NCBI GenBank assembly: GCA_026983515.1
Contig: JALWHT010000146.1
Coordinates: 1-39,951 of the forward strand
Reading direction: 5' to 3'
Length of the DNA: 39,951 nucleotides
Source of the DNA: Sulfurovum sp.
GTDB lineage: Bacteria > Campylobacterota > Campylobacteria > Campylobacterales > Sulfurovaceae
A program made the position numbers and the translations under genes. The notes below the pieces were generated by a model. That model made no database searches and was not told the origin of the DNA. It saw nothing but the letters and a program-made list of their open reading frames with translations. This document shows positions 16,664-25,150 of this stretch, one piece after another. Each line of letters starts with the position of its first letter. Positions within the stretch are counted from its first letter, which is position 1.

Positions 16664-16696
16664 GGTGTTCTCCTCGACAACACCATTTTATTATAT
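16664..16696 (+). terminator. Possible terminator after the SBF permease
   Basis: GGTGTT pairs with AACACC around a 9-nt loop and is followed by ATTTTATTATA, 25 nt after the stop codon. Confidence 0.5.
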
Positions 16697-16740
16697 AGTT
16701 TGGAATATTTAGAGTTTTATTGCCAATGTTTAGGTATACA

Positions 16741-16761
16741 TTACCACGCAGAGCGTGGTAA
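16741..16761. terminator. 9-bp GC-rich stem-loop downstream of trpB
   Basis: TTACCACGC-AGA-GCGTGGTAA is a perfect hairpin 21 nt past the trpB stop on the minus strand. It has no clear T run, so it may stabilise the 3' end rather than terminate. Confidence 0.45.
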
Positions 16762-16782
16762 GCAGGTTAATGGGAGGGAAGA

Positions 16783-18012
16783 CTACGCAAACTGCTCAGC
16801 CAAGATATCTTTCGCCTGCATCATATCCTTGTCACCGCGTCCGGAAAGGTTGACAAGAATAAGTTTCTCTTTTATCTCTTCAGGCTTCATCTTTTTAAGG
16901 TAGGCTACGGCATGTGAACTCTCAAATGCCGGGATGATACCCTCTTTTTGGCTCAGCCATACAAAGGCATCAAGCGCTTCGTCATCGGTAATATGGTTAT
17001 AGGAAACAACACCTTCATCTTTGAGGTAGGCATGTTCGGGACCGATACCAGGGTAGTCCAGTCCAGCGGAGATGGAATGCGCTTCCTGTATCTGTCCATC
17101 CTCATCCTGAAGCAGGTAGCTCAGCTGTCCGTGAAGCACACCCGGGCTGCCTTTTTCCAGGGAACAGCCGTGTTTGCAATCGAGGCCTTCACCACCCGCT
17201 TCAATGCCGATGCACTCTACCTCTTTATCTTCAAGGAAGTGATTAAAAACCCCCAGTGCATTGGATCCACCGCCGATACAGGCAATGACCTTGTCAGGCA
17301 ATCGTCCTTCGGCTTCCAGCAACTGTTTCTTGGCTTCCCAGCCGATAATACTCTGGATATCACGTACCATCATGGGGTAGGGGTGTGGGCCTGCGACGGT
17401 GCCTATGAGGTAGTAGGTATCACGGGCATGGGTCACCCAGTGGCGGATAGCGTCGTTCATGGCATCTTTAAGTGTTTTTGAGCCACTCTGTACAGCATGT
17501 ACTTTGGCTCCCAGCAACTTCATGCGGAAGACATTGAGCTCCTGACGTGCCACATCTTTGGCACCCATGAAGACCTCACACTCCAGTCCGAAGAGCGCTG
17601 CCACCGTTGCCGTAGCAACCCCATGCTGTCCTGCACCGGTCTCGGCAATGATCTTTTTTTTGCCAAGACGCTTTGCCAGTACCGCCTGTGCAACACAGTG
17701 GTTGATTTTGTGTGCACCTGTATGGTTAAGGTCTTCGCGTTTGAGGTAGACTTTTGCACCAATCTCTTCAGAAATATTGGCCGCATAGTAAAGTGCCGAA
17801 GGACGTCCAACATAATGCTTGTAGTAGTAATCGACCTCTTTCCAGAAATCTTCATCAAAGCGTACTGCTTCGTAGTCTTTGCGCAGCTGTTCAAGGGCAG
17901 GCATCAGGGTTTCAGGAACGAAACGTCCGCCAAATTTGCCAAAATGCCCTAATTCGTCAGGGTCAAAAGGGCTTGGCTTGGGTATATAAATTGCTTTATG
18001 TAAATCCATCAT
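16783..18012 (-). CDS. trpB: Tryptophan synthase beta subunit
   Basis: A 409-residue PLP enzyme that condenses indole with serine to give tryptophan. The PLP lysine is K102 in HTGAHKINH. The N-terminal [17 protein letters not shown], the catalytic [10 protein letters not shown] and the phosphate-cup CIGGGSNA are all present. The length and motifs fit the standard TrpB1 form that pairs with TrpA. No trpA or other trp gene is adjacent, so the alpha subunit must be encoded elsewhere. The start may be either ATG of ATGATG (18012 or 18009). The gene follows apt by 93 nt on the same strand and has its own -10 element. Confidence 0.96.
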   Translation of the reverse strand: MMDLHKAIYIPKPSPFDPDELGHFGKFGGRFVPETLMPALEQLRKDYEAVRFDEDFWKEVDYYYKHYVGRPSALYYAANISEEIGAKVYLKREDLNHTGAHKINHCVAQAVLAKRLGKKKIIAETGAGQHGVATATVAALFGLECEVFMGAKDVARQELNVFRMKLLGAKVHAVQSGSKTLKDAMNDAIRHWVTHARDTYYLIGTVAGPHPYPMMVRDIQSIIGWEAKKQLLEAEGRLPDKVIACIGGGSNALGVFNHFLEDKEVECIGIEAGGEGLDCKHGCSLEKGSPGVLHGQLSYLLQDEDGQIQEAHSISAGLDYPGIGPEHAYLKDEGVVSYNHITDDEALDAFVWLSQKEGIIPAFESSHAVAYLKKMKPEEIKEKLILVNLSGRGDKDMMQAKDILAEQFA

Positions 18013-18037
18013 TGTCTCTTTTTAAATAAGTGCTCAG

Positions 18038-18043
18038 ATTATA
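18038..18043 (-). promoter_or_regulatory. Candidate -10 for trpB
   Basis: TATAAT on the minus strand, 25 nt upstream of the ATG. No convincing -35. Confidence 0.4.
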
Positions 18044-18105
18044 CCGCAGAGCAGGTTAGGAGCAGGATAGCCGGAAGGAAATCATCTCTGTTCCCAATCA
18101 CAAAT

Positions 18106-18663
18106 TTAATCTACCTGGAGTACCGAGTAGACCGGCATCTCAAATGCTTCACGCCCTTTAAGGAAGGTCAGCTCCATAATGAAGCACGCTTCCACACAGT
18201 CTGCCCCGACTTTGTCTATGAGGTTTGCCGCTGCTTTTGCCGTACCGCCCGTTGCCATCAGGTCATCAATAAGCAGCACCTTTGCCGGTGTGCCGTTACA
18301 CTGTCCGCTTTCGCCAAAGGCATCAATGTGTATCTCCACTTCGTCAAACCCGTACTCGAGCGAATACTTCTCGGCAACAGTCGTATAGGGAAGCTTGCCT
18401 TTCTTTCTAACAGGCACAAAACCTACTCCGAGTCTGTCAGCCAATGCTGCACCAAAGATGAAGCCGCGTGCATCGATACCTGCAACATAATCAAGATGAT
18501 ACGTCTTGTAGCGGCTTTCAAGATGATCCATTAACGTTCTGAATGCTTCCGGATTGGAGAGCAGGGTGGTAATGTCTTTAAAAACAATGCCGGGTTTGGG
18601 GAAGTCCGGAATGTCCCGGATGCTGCTTTCAACAATTTTTTTTGCTTCGGGTGTGAGTGTCAT
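18106..18663 (-). CDS. apt: Adenine phosphoribosyltransferase
   Basis: A 185-residue cytosolic purine-salvage enzyme that converts adenine and PRPP to AMP. The PRPP-binding motif [16 protein letters not shown] is near residues 127-142. [16 protein letters not shown] and [11 protein letters not shown] match the family, and the length is normal. AAGGAACC lies upstream of the ATG. It is divergent from trxA. In Helicobacter, as I recall, apt sits beside rpiB and the lepB-folD group; here trxA lies between them on the other strand. Confidence 0.95.
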   Translation of the reverse strand: MTLTPEAKKIVESSIRDIPDFPKPGIVFKDITTLLSNPEAFRTLMDHLESRYKTYHLDYVAGIDARGFIFGAALADRLGVGFVPVRKKGKLPYTTVAEKYSLEYGFDEVEIHIDAFGESGQCNGTPAKVLLIDDLMATGGTAKAAANLIDKVGADCVEACFIMELTFLKGREAFEMPVYSVLQVD

Positions 18664-18696
18664 GATGGTTCCTTGTTTTTCGGGATTGATACGATA

Positions 18697-18702
18697 ATTG
18701 TA
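18697..18702 (-). promoter_or_regulatory. Candidate -10 for apt
   Basis: TACAAT on the minus strand, 33 nt upstream of the apt ATG. Confidence 0.35.
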
Positions 18703-18749
18703 ACATACAGAGAACTAAAAAGGGTTTGGTTAGTTTTATCTCAATATGT

Positions 18750-18755
18750 CATAAT
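18750..18755 (+). promoter_or_regulatory. Candidate -10 for trxA
   Basis: CATAAT with TTGGTT 18 bp upstream; predicted leader ~25 nt. Confidence 0.35.
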
Positions 18756-18786
18756 GGTGACCACTAAACTTTATAAGGATATACAT

Positions 18787-19161
18787 ATGGCATTAGAAAA
18801 CCTGACCGCAGCGAACTTTGAAGAGAGGGTACTCGCAAACGACATCGCAATTTTGGACTTTTGGGCACCATGGTGCGGCCCTTGTAAACAGTTCGCACCT
18901 ATTTTTGAAAAAGTGGCGGCAGAAAACCCTGACATTCTTTTTGGAAAGGTCAATACAGAAGAAGAGCAGGCGCTTGCAGGCCAGTTCCAGATCCGTTCCA
19001 TCCCTACCATTATGATCTTGAGAGAAGGCATCGGCATATTCCAGCAGGCAGGTATGCTCCCAGAAGAAGCGCTTAAAGATCTCATTGAGCAGGTACGAAA
19101 GCTTGATATGGATGAAGTAAGAAAAGAAGTTGCAAAACAGCAGGCTGAACAGCAGCAGTAG
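18787..19161 (+). CDS. trxA: Thioredoxin
   Basis: A 124-residue cytosolic disulfide reductant. The active site WCGPC (C30, C33) sits in DFWAPWCGPCKQF, and the cis-proline loop reads SIPT. The last ~20 residues (VRKEVAKQQAEQQQ) form a charged, Gln-rich tail beyond the usual ~105-residue fold. The ATG at 18787 follows AAGGAT; the track's earlier TTG start is upstream of any ribosome site. Without thioredoxin reductase alongside, it may be a secondary thioredoxin of the cell, but that cannot be decided here. Confidence 0.93.
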   Translation: MALENLTAANFEERVLANDIAILDFWAPWCGPCKQFAPIFEKVAAENPDILFGKVNTEEEQALAGQFQIRSIPTIMILREGIGIFQQAGMLPEEALKDLIEQVRKLDMDEVRKEVAKQQAEQQQ

Positions 19162-19170
19162 TACTTTGTT

Positions 19171-19191
19171 ATCCCGTATGTAATACGGGAT
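19171..19191. terminator. 9-bp perfect stem-loop after trxA
   Basis: ATCCCGTAT-GTA-ATACGGGAT lies 9 nt after the trxA stop, between convergent genes. It lacks a T run on either strand. Confidence 0.45.
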
Positions 19192-19225
19192 CCTGACGTA
19201 TATCGTCTGATTGATATAAATAAAG

Positions 19226-19245
19226 ATTCTTGCTTACGCAGGAAT
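19226..19245 (-). terminator. REP-like stem-loop after rpiB
   Basis: On the minus strand ATTCCTGC-GTAA-GCAAGAAT (one G-U pair) is followed by CTTTATTTAT, 7 nt past the rpiB stop. The core resembles short dispersed palindromes found in many bacterial genomes. Confidence 0.5.
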
Positions 19246-19252
19246 GGCAGCT

Positions 19253-19714
19253 TTACCCCAAATCCGCACCGAAACTGCATCCTTCCTCGATTTTACCAAT
19301 ACGGGTTGCATGTCTTCCGCCTTCAAATTCAGTATTGAGAAATGCTTCAACCATATCTTCTATAACGCCTTTGCCTACCACACGTTCCCCAAAACAGAGA
19401 ATGTTCGCATCGTTGTGCTGACGGGTAAGTTTTGCAGTGTAGTGGTCATGGCAGAGGCCTGCACGGATACCGGAAACCTTGTTTGCCGCAATGCTCATCC
19501 CGATGCCTGTTCCGCAGATAAGAATACCGAAACTTCCGGCATCGGAGGTTACCGCTTCCGTACACTTTTTGGCAAAGTCCGGATAGTCCACACGGTCGGC
19601 AGAGTCCGGTCCGAGATCGATAATCTCATGTCCAAGGTTTGTCACGATATCTTTGACATAGGCTTTGACGGCATAGCCGGCATGGTCAGTTGCAATATAG
19701 ATTTTTTTAGCCAT
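19253..19714 (-). CDS. rpiB: Ribose-5-phosphate isomerase B
   Basis: A 153-residue enzyme of the LacAB_rpiB family, interconverting ribose 5-phosphate and ribulose 5-phosphate in the pentose phosphate pathway. ATDHAGYAVK opens the fold, GILICGTGIGMSIAANK carries the catalytic Cys, and the RAGLCHDHYTAKLTRQHNDANI block is the family signature. AAAGGA precedes the ATG. It is the last gene of the folD-lepB-M50-rpiB group, 24 nt after the M50 gene. Confidence 0.94.
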   Translation of the reverse strand: MAKKIYIATDHAGYAVKAYVKDIVTNLGHEIIDLGPDSADRVDYPDFAKKCTEAVTSDAGSFGILICGTGIGMSIAANKVSGIRAGLCHDHYTAKLTRQHNDANILCFGERVVGKGVIEDMVEAFLNTEFEGGRHATRIGKIEEGCSFGADLG

Positions 19715-19738
19715 AAATATTCCTTTGAGGTAGTGTTG

Positions 19739-20383
19739 TTAAAGTAACCAGTTCACAATCCATTCAACCGGTGTGAAGAGGTAGGTTGAAAGCGGTGTGA
19801 AAAGCACCGCAACAAGAATCAGCATTCCGTATGGGTATATTTTATCATACCAAAGCGCAAAGTTTCGCCAGTGCATGCCTTCTGCAAGGTAGCGCAGTGC
19901 CTGAGCACCGTCAAGCGGCGGAATAGGCCAGAGGTTAAAGACACCAAGCAGTACGTTGATGAGTACACTCTGGTAGAGCAACAAGGCCATAAAAGCGCCC
20001 ACCGCAGAATCAGGGTGCAGGAAGAAAGGCAGAATCGCTGCACAGAATGCCGCAAGCAGAAAGTTATAGGTGATCCCGGCAAGTGATACAGCCACTGCCG
20101 CCTTTGCCCCGCCGTTTCGCATGACGGTATTGATATTGATCGGTACGGGTTTTGCCCAGCCGAATATAAAAGGTGCTCCTGAAAAAAAGAGTACGGCAGG
20201 TACCAAAATGGTGCCTACCGGATCGATGTGCACCAAAGGGTTGATCTTGAGTCTACCCATACTTTTGGCAGTCATGTCACCATATTTGTAGGCAACCCAG
20301 CCATGCATGATCTCATGTCCGATGATCGCTACAGCAAGGGCGATGACCATTGCCGTGATTTTGAGGATTTCTACTTCACTCAT
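19739..20383 (-). CDS. Site-2 protease family (M50) membrane metalloprotease
   Basis: A 214-residue inner-membrane protein with 5-6 hydrophobic segments. The zinc motif HEIMH (H23, E24, H27) is inside the first segment region and the third ligand is the Asp of NLWPIPPLDGAQ. The family cleaves substrates within the membrane; compact members like this lack PDZ domains. Its substrate is unknown. It overlaps lepB by 4 nt (ATGA), and the same neighbour order is known in Helicobacter, so a shared role in protein export or membrane quality control is possible. Confidence 0.9.
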   Translation of the reverse strand: MSEVEILKITAMVIALAVAIIGHEIMHGWVAYKYGDMTAKSMGRLKINPLVHIDPVGTILVPAVLFFSGAPFIFGWAKPVPININTVMRNGGAKAAVAVSLAGITYNFLLAAFCAAILPFFLHPDSAVGAFMALLLYQSVLINVLLGVFNLWPIPPLDGAQALRYLAEGMHWRNFALWYDKIYPYGMLILVAVLFTPLSTYLFTPVEWIVNWLL

Positions 20384-21351
20384 TGGATGGGCTGCTGCAG
20401 TTCAAGTGTATCGATACGTCTGCCTACACGTCCCCATCTGACAGTGTAACGCTGCTTGTTCCACAGCTTTTCACATGCTTTCGACTTGATAGGAATGTCT
20501 CCACAGACACGCTTGAGACCGGCATGATCACGCCCGCCGCCAAACTTGTCACCGTTGAGAACCTGATCATAGGATCGATGTTCAATGCTCATATAGATCA
20601 GCCAAGGCTTGCCGACGATAAGGCGGTAGGGTACCGGCCCCCAGAAGCGGCTGTCATTGGAGTTGTCACGGTTATCGCCGATCATGTAAAAGTGGTCTTC
20701 CGGCACTTTGGTATAAAGCCCGTTGATCGCTTTGCCGTCAAGGTTGTAGATCGGAGCGTCAAGACCGTCGATCATCATCGGGATCATATCGATCTTTTTA
20801 TTGTAAGCATAATAGTTGAGCAGCGCTTCAAAAATGGTCATTCCCTCCGGTGCATACTGAATGCCCGGATATTTATCCATATAGGGATTCTCAACCCACA
20901 GTTTACCCCGAATATGTCTGATCTTTGCAGCAGGGTAGTGTTTTTGGATGTACGCATCTCCCTCATGGAAGTGGATGAGCAGTTTCTTGTTGGCATAGAT
21001 CAACTCATCGCCACCTACAGCAACACAGCGTTTGACGTAGTGTATCTTTTCATTTCCGGGGTAGCGGAAGATGACAATATCCGTACGCTTCGGACGTGGG
21101 CCGTCAATCAGGTGTCCATCACCGTTAAAATCTGGCAAAACCGGGATTTCAAGCCATGGCAAATGCGGTGTAGGGATACCGTAGGAGAACTTCTTGGCAA
21201 AAAGGAAATCGCCAATAAGCAGCGTGCGCTTCATCGATCCGCTGGGAATGACAAAAGACTGCGCGACAAAGAAAATGAGAAAGAGAACGATAATGATCGT
21301 CCCCGTCCATGAGCTGGAAAAACGGTAGAGTCTGTCTGCAAATTTTTTCAT
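20380..21351 (-). CDS. lepB: Signal peptidase I
   Basis: A 323-residue membrane-anchored serine protease that removes signal peptides from exported proteins. One N-terminal membrane segment (~17-35) precedes box B IPSGSM with nucleophile S39. The general base is K107 in VKRCVAVGGD, and box E is GDNRDNSNDSRFWG. The region ~115-215 holds an inserted segment, making it longer than the shortest family members. The ATG abuts the folD stop (TAAATG), and its end overlaps the M50 gene, so the genes are clearly cotranscribed. Confidence 0.96.
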   Translation of the reverse strand: MKKFADRLYRFSSSWTGTIIIVLFLIFFVAQSFVIPSGSMKRTLLIGDFLFAKKFSYGIPTPHLPWLEIPVLPDFNGDGHLIDGPRPKRTDIVIFRYPGNEKIHYVKRCVAVGGDELIYANKKLLIHFHEGDAYIQKHYPAAKIRHIRGKLWVENPYMDKYPGIQYAPEGMTIFEALLNYYAYNKKIDMIPMMIDGLDAPIYNLDGKAINGLYTKVPEDHFYMIGDNRDNSNDSRFWGPVPYRLIVGKPWLIYMSIEHRSYDQVLNGDKFGGGRDHAGLKRVCGDIPIKSKACEKLWNKQRYTVRWGRVGRRIDTLELQQPIQ

Positions 21352-22197
21352 TTATGCTCTCGCCTTTGCCGCTTTGAGCGTATTGCTAAGCAGCATCGCA
21401 ATGGTCATAGGTCCCACACCGCCGGGAACGGGCGTAATGTAAGAGCATTTTTTACTCACTTTCGGAAAATCCACATCACCGACAAGCGACCCGTCTTCGA
21501 TGCGGTTAATACCGATATCGATAACGACAGCACCCTCCTTGACCATATCTTCTTTAATAAGCCCCGGAACACCAACACCGACAACGACAATATCTGCCTT
21601 GGCGGTATGCGCTTTGAGGTCTTTGGTGTAGATGTGGGTAACAGTCACCGTGGCATTGGCATTGAGCAGCAGTGCCGCCATCGGTTTTCCGACAATATTG
21701 CTCGCACCTACCACACAGACATCTTTACCCTCAAGATCAATATCGTACGCTTCAAACATTTTCATAACGCCAAGCGGAGTACAGGGGACAAAGCTGTCGA
21801 GGTTGGTAACCAGACGCCCGACATTGTAGGCATGGAAGCCATCGACATCTTTTTTAGGGTCGATGACCTCCAGAATCTTATCTGTATCAATATGCTTTGG
21901 CAGCGGCAGCTGTACCAGAATACCGTCAATATGCGGGTTTGCATTCATCATTTCAATGATTTGGATGATCTCGCTTTGAGAGATGGTGTCGGGCATATTG
22001 TGGGTAATAGAATAGAAGCCGACCTTTTCACACGCTTTTGCCTTCATTTTGACGTAGGCATGACTGGCCGGATCGTCACCGACGAGAATGACAGCCAGAC
22101 CGGGAACGACATTCTTTTCCTGCTTGAGTCTTTCGACCTCTTCGGCCACTTCGGTCTGAACCTTGTTTGCCAGTGCTTTTCCGTCGATCAGTTGCAT
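21352..22197 (-). CDS. folD: Methylenetetrahydrofolate dehydrogenase/cyclohydrolase
   Basis: A 281-residue bifunctional enzyme of one-carbon metabolism that oxidises 5,10-methylene-THF and hydrolyses the product to 10-formyl-THF. The catalytic Y-K pair lies in SHAYVKMKAKACEKVG, and the signatures DGILVQLPLPKHID and TPVPGGVGPMTIAML are intact. AAGG precedes the ATG. It is the first gene of the folD-lepB-M50-rpiB group and is divergent from an exported cytochrome gene. Confidence 0.96.
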   Translation of the reverse strand: MQLIDGKALANKVQTEVAEEVERLKQEKNVVPGLAVILVGDDPASHAYVKMKAKACEKVGFYSITHNMPDTISQSEIIQIIEMMNANPHIDGILVQLPLPKHIDTDKILEVIDPKKDVDGFHAYNVGRLVTNLDSFVPCTPLGVMKMFEAYDIDLEGKDVCVVGASNIVGKPMAALLLNANATVTVTHIYTKDLKAHTAKADIVVVGVGVPGLIKEDMVKEGAVVIDIGINRIEDGSLVGDVDFPKVSKKCSYITPVPGGVGPMTIAMLLSNTLKAAKARA

Positions 22198-22229
22198 GGT
22201 GGAACCTTATAATAATGATTTGAACCTTG

Positions 22230-22258
22230 TTGAACTCAGGTTTTTAGGGTAGTATTAT
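22230..22258 (+). promoter_or_regulatory. Promoter for the cytochrome gene at 22286
   Basis: TTGAAC, 17-bp spacer, TATTAT. The predicted leader is ~21 nt. A second TTGAAC copy lies 10 bp upstream at 22220. Confidence 0.6.
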
Positions 22259-22285
22259 AGCCAAATTAGTTTAGGAAATTATCGG

Positions 22286-22666
22286 ATGTGGAAACGACTG
22301 CTATTGACTCTGCCGCTGCTGCTTGGGGCTGATGAGGACTTTATTTCGCACTATGAGTACGGGCAGATGCTCTACAACAACCCCCGGGGGGTCAGCTGTG
22401 CCCAGTGCCACGGCAAAAGCGGGGAGGGGTGTACCATTGTCGAGTTCCGCGACATTCACGGCAAACAGGCACTCCGCGGCCCCGATATCCGTATGGAAAA
22501 CCTGAAGCGTATGATCGACAGTGTCAACAGCTATCACCCCGTCATGCCCCGCTACTATCTGACCGATGAAGAGGTCAAAGCCATTTATGATTTTCTCCAG
22601 CAGAAAAATGCCGACTACATCCGTACACACAAAAAGAACAACTCCGATACCAACCGTTCACAATAA
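22286..22666 (+). CDS. Exported single-haem c-type cytochrome
   Basis: A 126-residue protein. A short hydrophobic signal (MWKRLLLTLPLLLGA) precedes one haem site CAQCH. The later MPRYYLTDEEVKAIYDFLQ segment is the typical distal Met ligand and final helix of a class I cytochrome c. It should be a periplasmic electron carrier. AGGAAA precedes the ATG. A frameshifted small exported gene follows 17 nt later. The redox partner cannot be named from context. Confidence 0.88.
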   Translation: MWKRLLLTLPLLLGADEDFISHYEYGQMLYNNPRGVSCAQCHGKSGEGCTIVEFRDIHGKQALRGPDIRMENLKRMIDSVNSYHPVMPRYYLTDEEVKAIYDFLQQKNADYIRTHKKNNSDTNRSQ

Positions 22667-22683
22667 GCGTTATACTGTAAACT

Positions 22684-22987
22684 ATGAAAACGCGTATGTT
22701 ACTTCCTGTTCTCTCTTTGGCGCCATCCCTCCTGATTGCATCTCAGCTTTTTTCATGTATGCCGGTATACACCGAAATTTCAGATAGAGCAGCATCGCTG
22801 GAAATACTTTGAAAAAGGGAAACTTGCCAATGAAAAGGTAAAACTGCTGATGGTCAAAGGGGCAAAATATACGTTGAAAAAAGAGGGAAAAATAGTGATG
22901 CCTCTGACATTAAAACCACACGAGCATAAAGAGATAGAGGTATTGTTTGAACTGTCCTATGACAAGGATCTTAAAGTTTCTTACTGA
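22684..22987 (+). pseudogene. Small exported protein gene interrupted by a frameshift
   Basis: Frame 1 starts at 22684 with a clear signal peptide (MKTRMLLPVLSLAPSLLIA) but stops after 42 codons at 22812. The neighbouring frame then carries a well-formed domain ending in KPHEHKEIEVLFELSYDKD to 22987. The total of 304 nt is one base too long for a continuous frame. Removing one T from the T6 run at 22748-22753 joins the two parts into 100 residues. It may be a recent pseudogene, a slippage-controlled gene or a sequencing error. The mature part has no recognised family. Confidence 0.6.
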
Positions 22988-23022
22988 GATAAATGGGGTA
23001 AGGAATAATTGGAAAATGAAGT

Positions 23023-23041
23023 TCCCGGCAAGATGCCGGGA
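23023..23041. terminator. Stem-loop between the frameshifted gene and csp
   Basis: TCCCGGCA-AGA-TGCCGGGA, a perfect 8-bp stem lying 6 nt beyond the csp stop on the minus strand and followed there by ACTTCATTTTCC. Probably serves both convergent transcripts. Confidence 0.6.
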
Positions 23042-23047
23042 GAGGTT

Positions 23048-23266
23048 TTAGCGTGCTGTAACGTTTTCAGCTTGAGGACCTTTTTGTCCCTCACCGATTT
23101 CGAAAGTAACTGCTTGACCCTCTGCGAGTGTTACGCGTCCACCTTCAGGATTATTAACCTGGCGGAAGTGTACAAATACATCGCTTCCTCCATTTTCTTG
23201 TTGAATAAATCCGTAACCTTTTTCATCGTTGAACCATTTTACTGTTCCATTTACTAATTCTGCCAT
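23048..23266 (-). CDS. Cold-shock domain protein (CspA family)
   Basis: A 72-residue single cold-shock domain that binds single-stranded RNA and DNA. Both RNA-binding motifs are intact: GYGFI (RNP1) and VFVHF (RNP2), after [11 protein letters not shown]. Such proteins act as RNA chaperones in cold or general growth. It has its own candidate promoter and a leader of ~120 nt, which in CspA relatives often folds to control translation. No neighbour shares its transcript clearly. Confidence 0.95.
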   Translation of the reverse strand: MAELVNGTVKWFNDEKGYGFIQQENGGSDVFVHFRQVNNPEGGRVTLAEGQAVTFEIGEGQKGPQAENVTAR

Positions 23267-23393
23267 TGTGTAGCCTTTTTATAATTTAAATTTGTGAAAA
23301 CATTTAAATAGAGAGTCTTTCGGGGGTCTTGCAGGGTTTTACACGCACATAACACTCAAAAGATGAACTCGATCCTCATCTTTCATCGGAACT

Positions 23394-23399
23394 ATTGTA
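23394..23399 (-). promoter_or_regulatory. Candidate -10 for csp, with a long leader
   Basis: TACAAT on the minus strand, giving a leader of about 120 nt to the csp ATG. The -35 is not recognisable. Confidence 0.35.
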
Positions 23400-23483
23400 G
23401 CTGTTTTTTAGATACTTCCGCTTAGTTTTACACTATTTTCCAAAAAAAAGACAAATTTAGGCAAAAATAACGGAAAAACCTAC

Positions 23484-24092
23484 TCAAAGCCCATTAAATG
23501 GTCTTGGAATACGCCCCACCAACGGATAAAAACGGACTTTAATGACGTCCCATTTTGTAAGAATGGCATCATCAGGATGATGCAGCACAATAACATGATT
23601 CTCTATCAGCGGCGCTATCTTCGCATGCAGCGGGTTGAGCATCTGTTTCAGTTGGGCATTGCTCATACCGTAAAGCAGGGTAAGGTTGAAAATACCTTTT
23701 TCCTGTACCAGCACATTAAGCACCCCCCGCTTTGGCAAAATAATCTGATAGGCTTCAATGCCGCCAATAGAAGCGACAGCTTTTTTCTGAAAACTTTCAA
23801 AAACAATATCCAGCGTTCTTGCCACAGTCTGACGAAACTCATGATTACTGTCAAGTTCCGCATTTTCATATACCAACAGATTATCTGATTTTGTTTTAAG
23901 GATGGTCTGTGTCAGATAGAGTGAAGTAAAGCGAATATGTTTCTGCTTGATAGGCACAGCTTCAAGACGGCTTTGTGCCGTTTCAAGCGACAATGCTACA
24001 GCATTGTTCTCCATCTGCATCTGTGCATAAAGGGCACATCCGCTTAACAGAAAAAGGACAGCACACACAGTTGGCAGTAGATGCCGATGCAC
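23484..24092 (-). CDS. Putative lipoprotein of unknown function
   Basis: A 202-residue protein with a lipoprotein signal: hydrophobic CAVLFLLSGC, with the lipobox Cys near residue 19, so it is likely lipid-anchored in the envelope. The mature part is mixed alpha/beta with no recognised domain. It starts with GTG at 24092, overlapping the stop of the coiled-coil gene by 1 nt (TAGTG), so translation is coupled. It is the last gene of the DUF302-cytochrome-coiled-coil set. Confidence 0.75.
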   Translation of the reverse strand: MHRHLLPTVCAVLFLLSGCALYAQMQMENNAVALSLETAQSRLEAVPIKQKHIRFTSLYLTQTILKTKSDNLLVYENAELDSNHEFRQTVARTLDIVFESFQKKAVASIGGIEAYQIILPKRGVLNVLVQEKGIFNLTLLYGMSNAQLKQMLNPLHAKIAPLIENHVIVLHHPDDAILTKWDVIKVRFYPLVGRIPRPFNGL

Positions 24093-24571
24093 TACACGAT
24101 CTCACTGAGTTTCAGGTAGATCTCGCTTAATTCATGCAGCGCTTTTTTCGAAAGCTTCTCCGCTTCAATTTTTGACTTTGCATAGAGATGCTCAAACGCT
24201 TTCTCTTTTTCATCCCACATCTCCTGTGCTTCAAGTTTGGCAAGGTGTGCTTTGAGTGCCAGAAGGTCAAGCTCCTGTTCTCCTTTTCCTTCTAGTTTAT
24301 GCAAAATCTTTTCAAGGTCGCTGCGAATTTCCTCCATTCTATCACGTGCCTCTATCAGCATCAGCTTCGACTTGAGCTCTGCTTTCTGCTCATAAGATTC
24401 AACGGAAGATTCCAGCTGTTCTTCAGTCTTTGCAAGATAGCTTTTAAGGTCGTTCCAGTAGGCAACTGCCTCTTCACCGAGCTCTTCAACATAGTTTTCT
24501 ACTTTTGTTTCAATACTGTTAAGCGTCTGTTTAGCTCTTTCTGTGAGTTCTTTTAGATTGTTTTCCATCAT
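24092..24571 (-). CDS. Coiled-coil protein of unknown function
   Basis: A 159-residue, highly charged, almost fully helical protein (heptad-like EQLESSVESYEQKAELKSKL, EEIRSDLEKILHKLEG). No signal peptide or membrane segment is present, so it is probably cytosolic. The start is taken at the ATGATG near 24571 because AGGAG lies 5-8 nt upstream; the track's longer form would begin before this site. It lies 38 nt downstream of a cytochrome gene and is coupled to the lipoprotein gene. Confidence 0.7.
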   Translation of the reverse strand: MMENNLKELTERAKQTLNSIETKVENYVEELGEEAVAYWNDLKSYLAKTEEQLESSVESYEQKAELKSKLMLIEARDRMEEIRSDLEKILHKLEGKGEQELDLLALKAHLAKLEAQEMWDEKEKAFEHLYAKSKIEAEKLSKKALHELSEIYLKLSEIV

Positions 24572-24609
24572 CAATTCTCCTCTGCTGTAATAAAACATTA
24601 TAGCACATT

Positions 24610-25107
24610 TCACTGCCTGCTGTGTAAATGTTCAAGGATTTCTTTACGCATTTCAATACCAAGCAGAGGACGCCGGGTGAGATCAGGATAGGTGCCGTGT
24701 GCCCCTTTGCCGTCGGTACCATGACATCCGGCACAGTTGCTTGTGTACAGCAGCGACGCTTCTTTGACGTAGTCACATTTTTCACCGGCAAGTGTCAACA
24801 CGTAGCAGGCGACTTTAGGCGCATCTTCTTTGGAAACAAACCCTTTTTCCATCATTTCATTCTTTTTGAAGTGCAAACTTCGAGAGCCGTGATTGATAAT
24901 ATCAGTGATGTATTGTCGGGTATATTCCGGCGTATCGATGCAGGAAAGCGCCTCATCTACATGAGGTACCGTATGTGTTGCCACATGCTGTGCATAGCTT
25001 TTTGAAACTGTATGTACCGGTTTAGAGGAGTGCTTTTTGAAATAGGCATTAAACATTGCATAAAAGAACACTGTCAGTATTGCTATATAGGGAATAATAT
25101 GTTTCAT
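24610..25107 (-). CDS. Membrane-anchored c-type cytochrome
   Basis: A 165-residue protein. An uncleaved-looking N-terminal segment (IIPYIAILTVFFYAMFNAYF) anchors it to the inner membrane. The single haem motif CAGCH sits in LLYTSNCAGCHGTDGKGAHGTYPDL near residues 121-145, and two further cysteines (ALSCIDT, EKCDYV) could form a disulfide. The region between anchor and haem may be a spacer. It follows the DUF302 gene on the same strand by 80 nt, suggesting a shared envelope redox role. Confidence 0.85.
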   Translation of the reverse strand: MKHIIPYIAILTVFFYAMFNAYFKKHSSKPVHTVSKSYAQHVATHTVPHVDEALSCIDTPEYTRQYITDIINHGSRSLHFKKNEMMEKGFVSKEDAPKVACYVLTLAGEKCDYVKEASLLYTSNCAGCHGTDGKGAHGTYPDLTRRPLLGIEMRKEILEHLHSRQ

Positions 25108-25150
25108 AGGAAAAGAAAAAGTTTAAGAAAAGAAGTCATGAAAGGGGCAG

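Noticed and set aside
20383-21312. 309-codon plus-strand ORF antisense to lepB
   Set aside because: lepB on the other strand has all catalytic motifs; the plus-strand product has no domain and no ribosome site.
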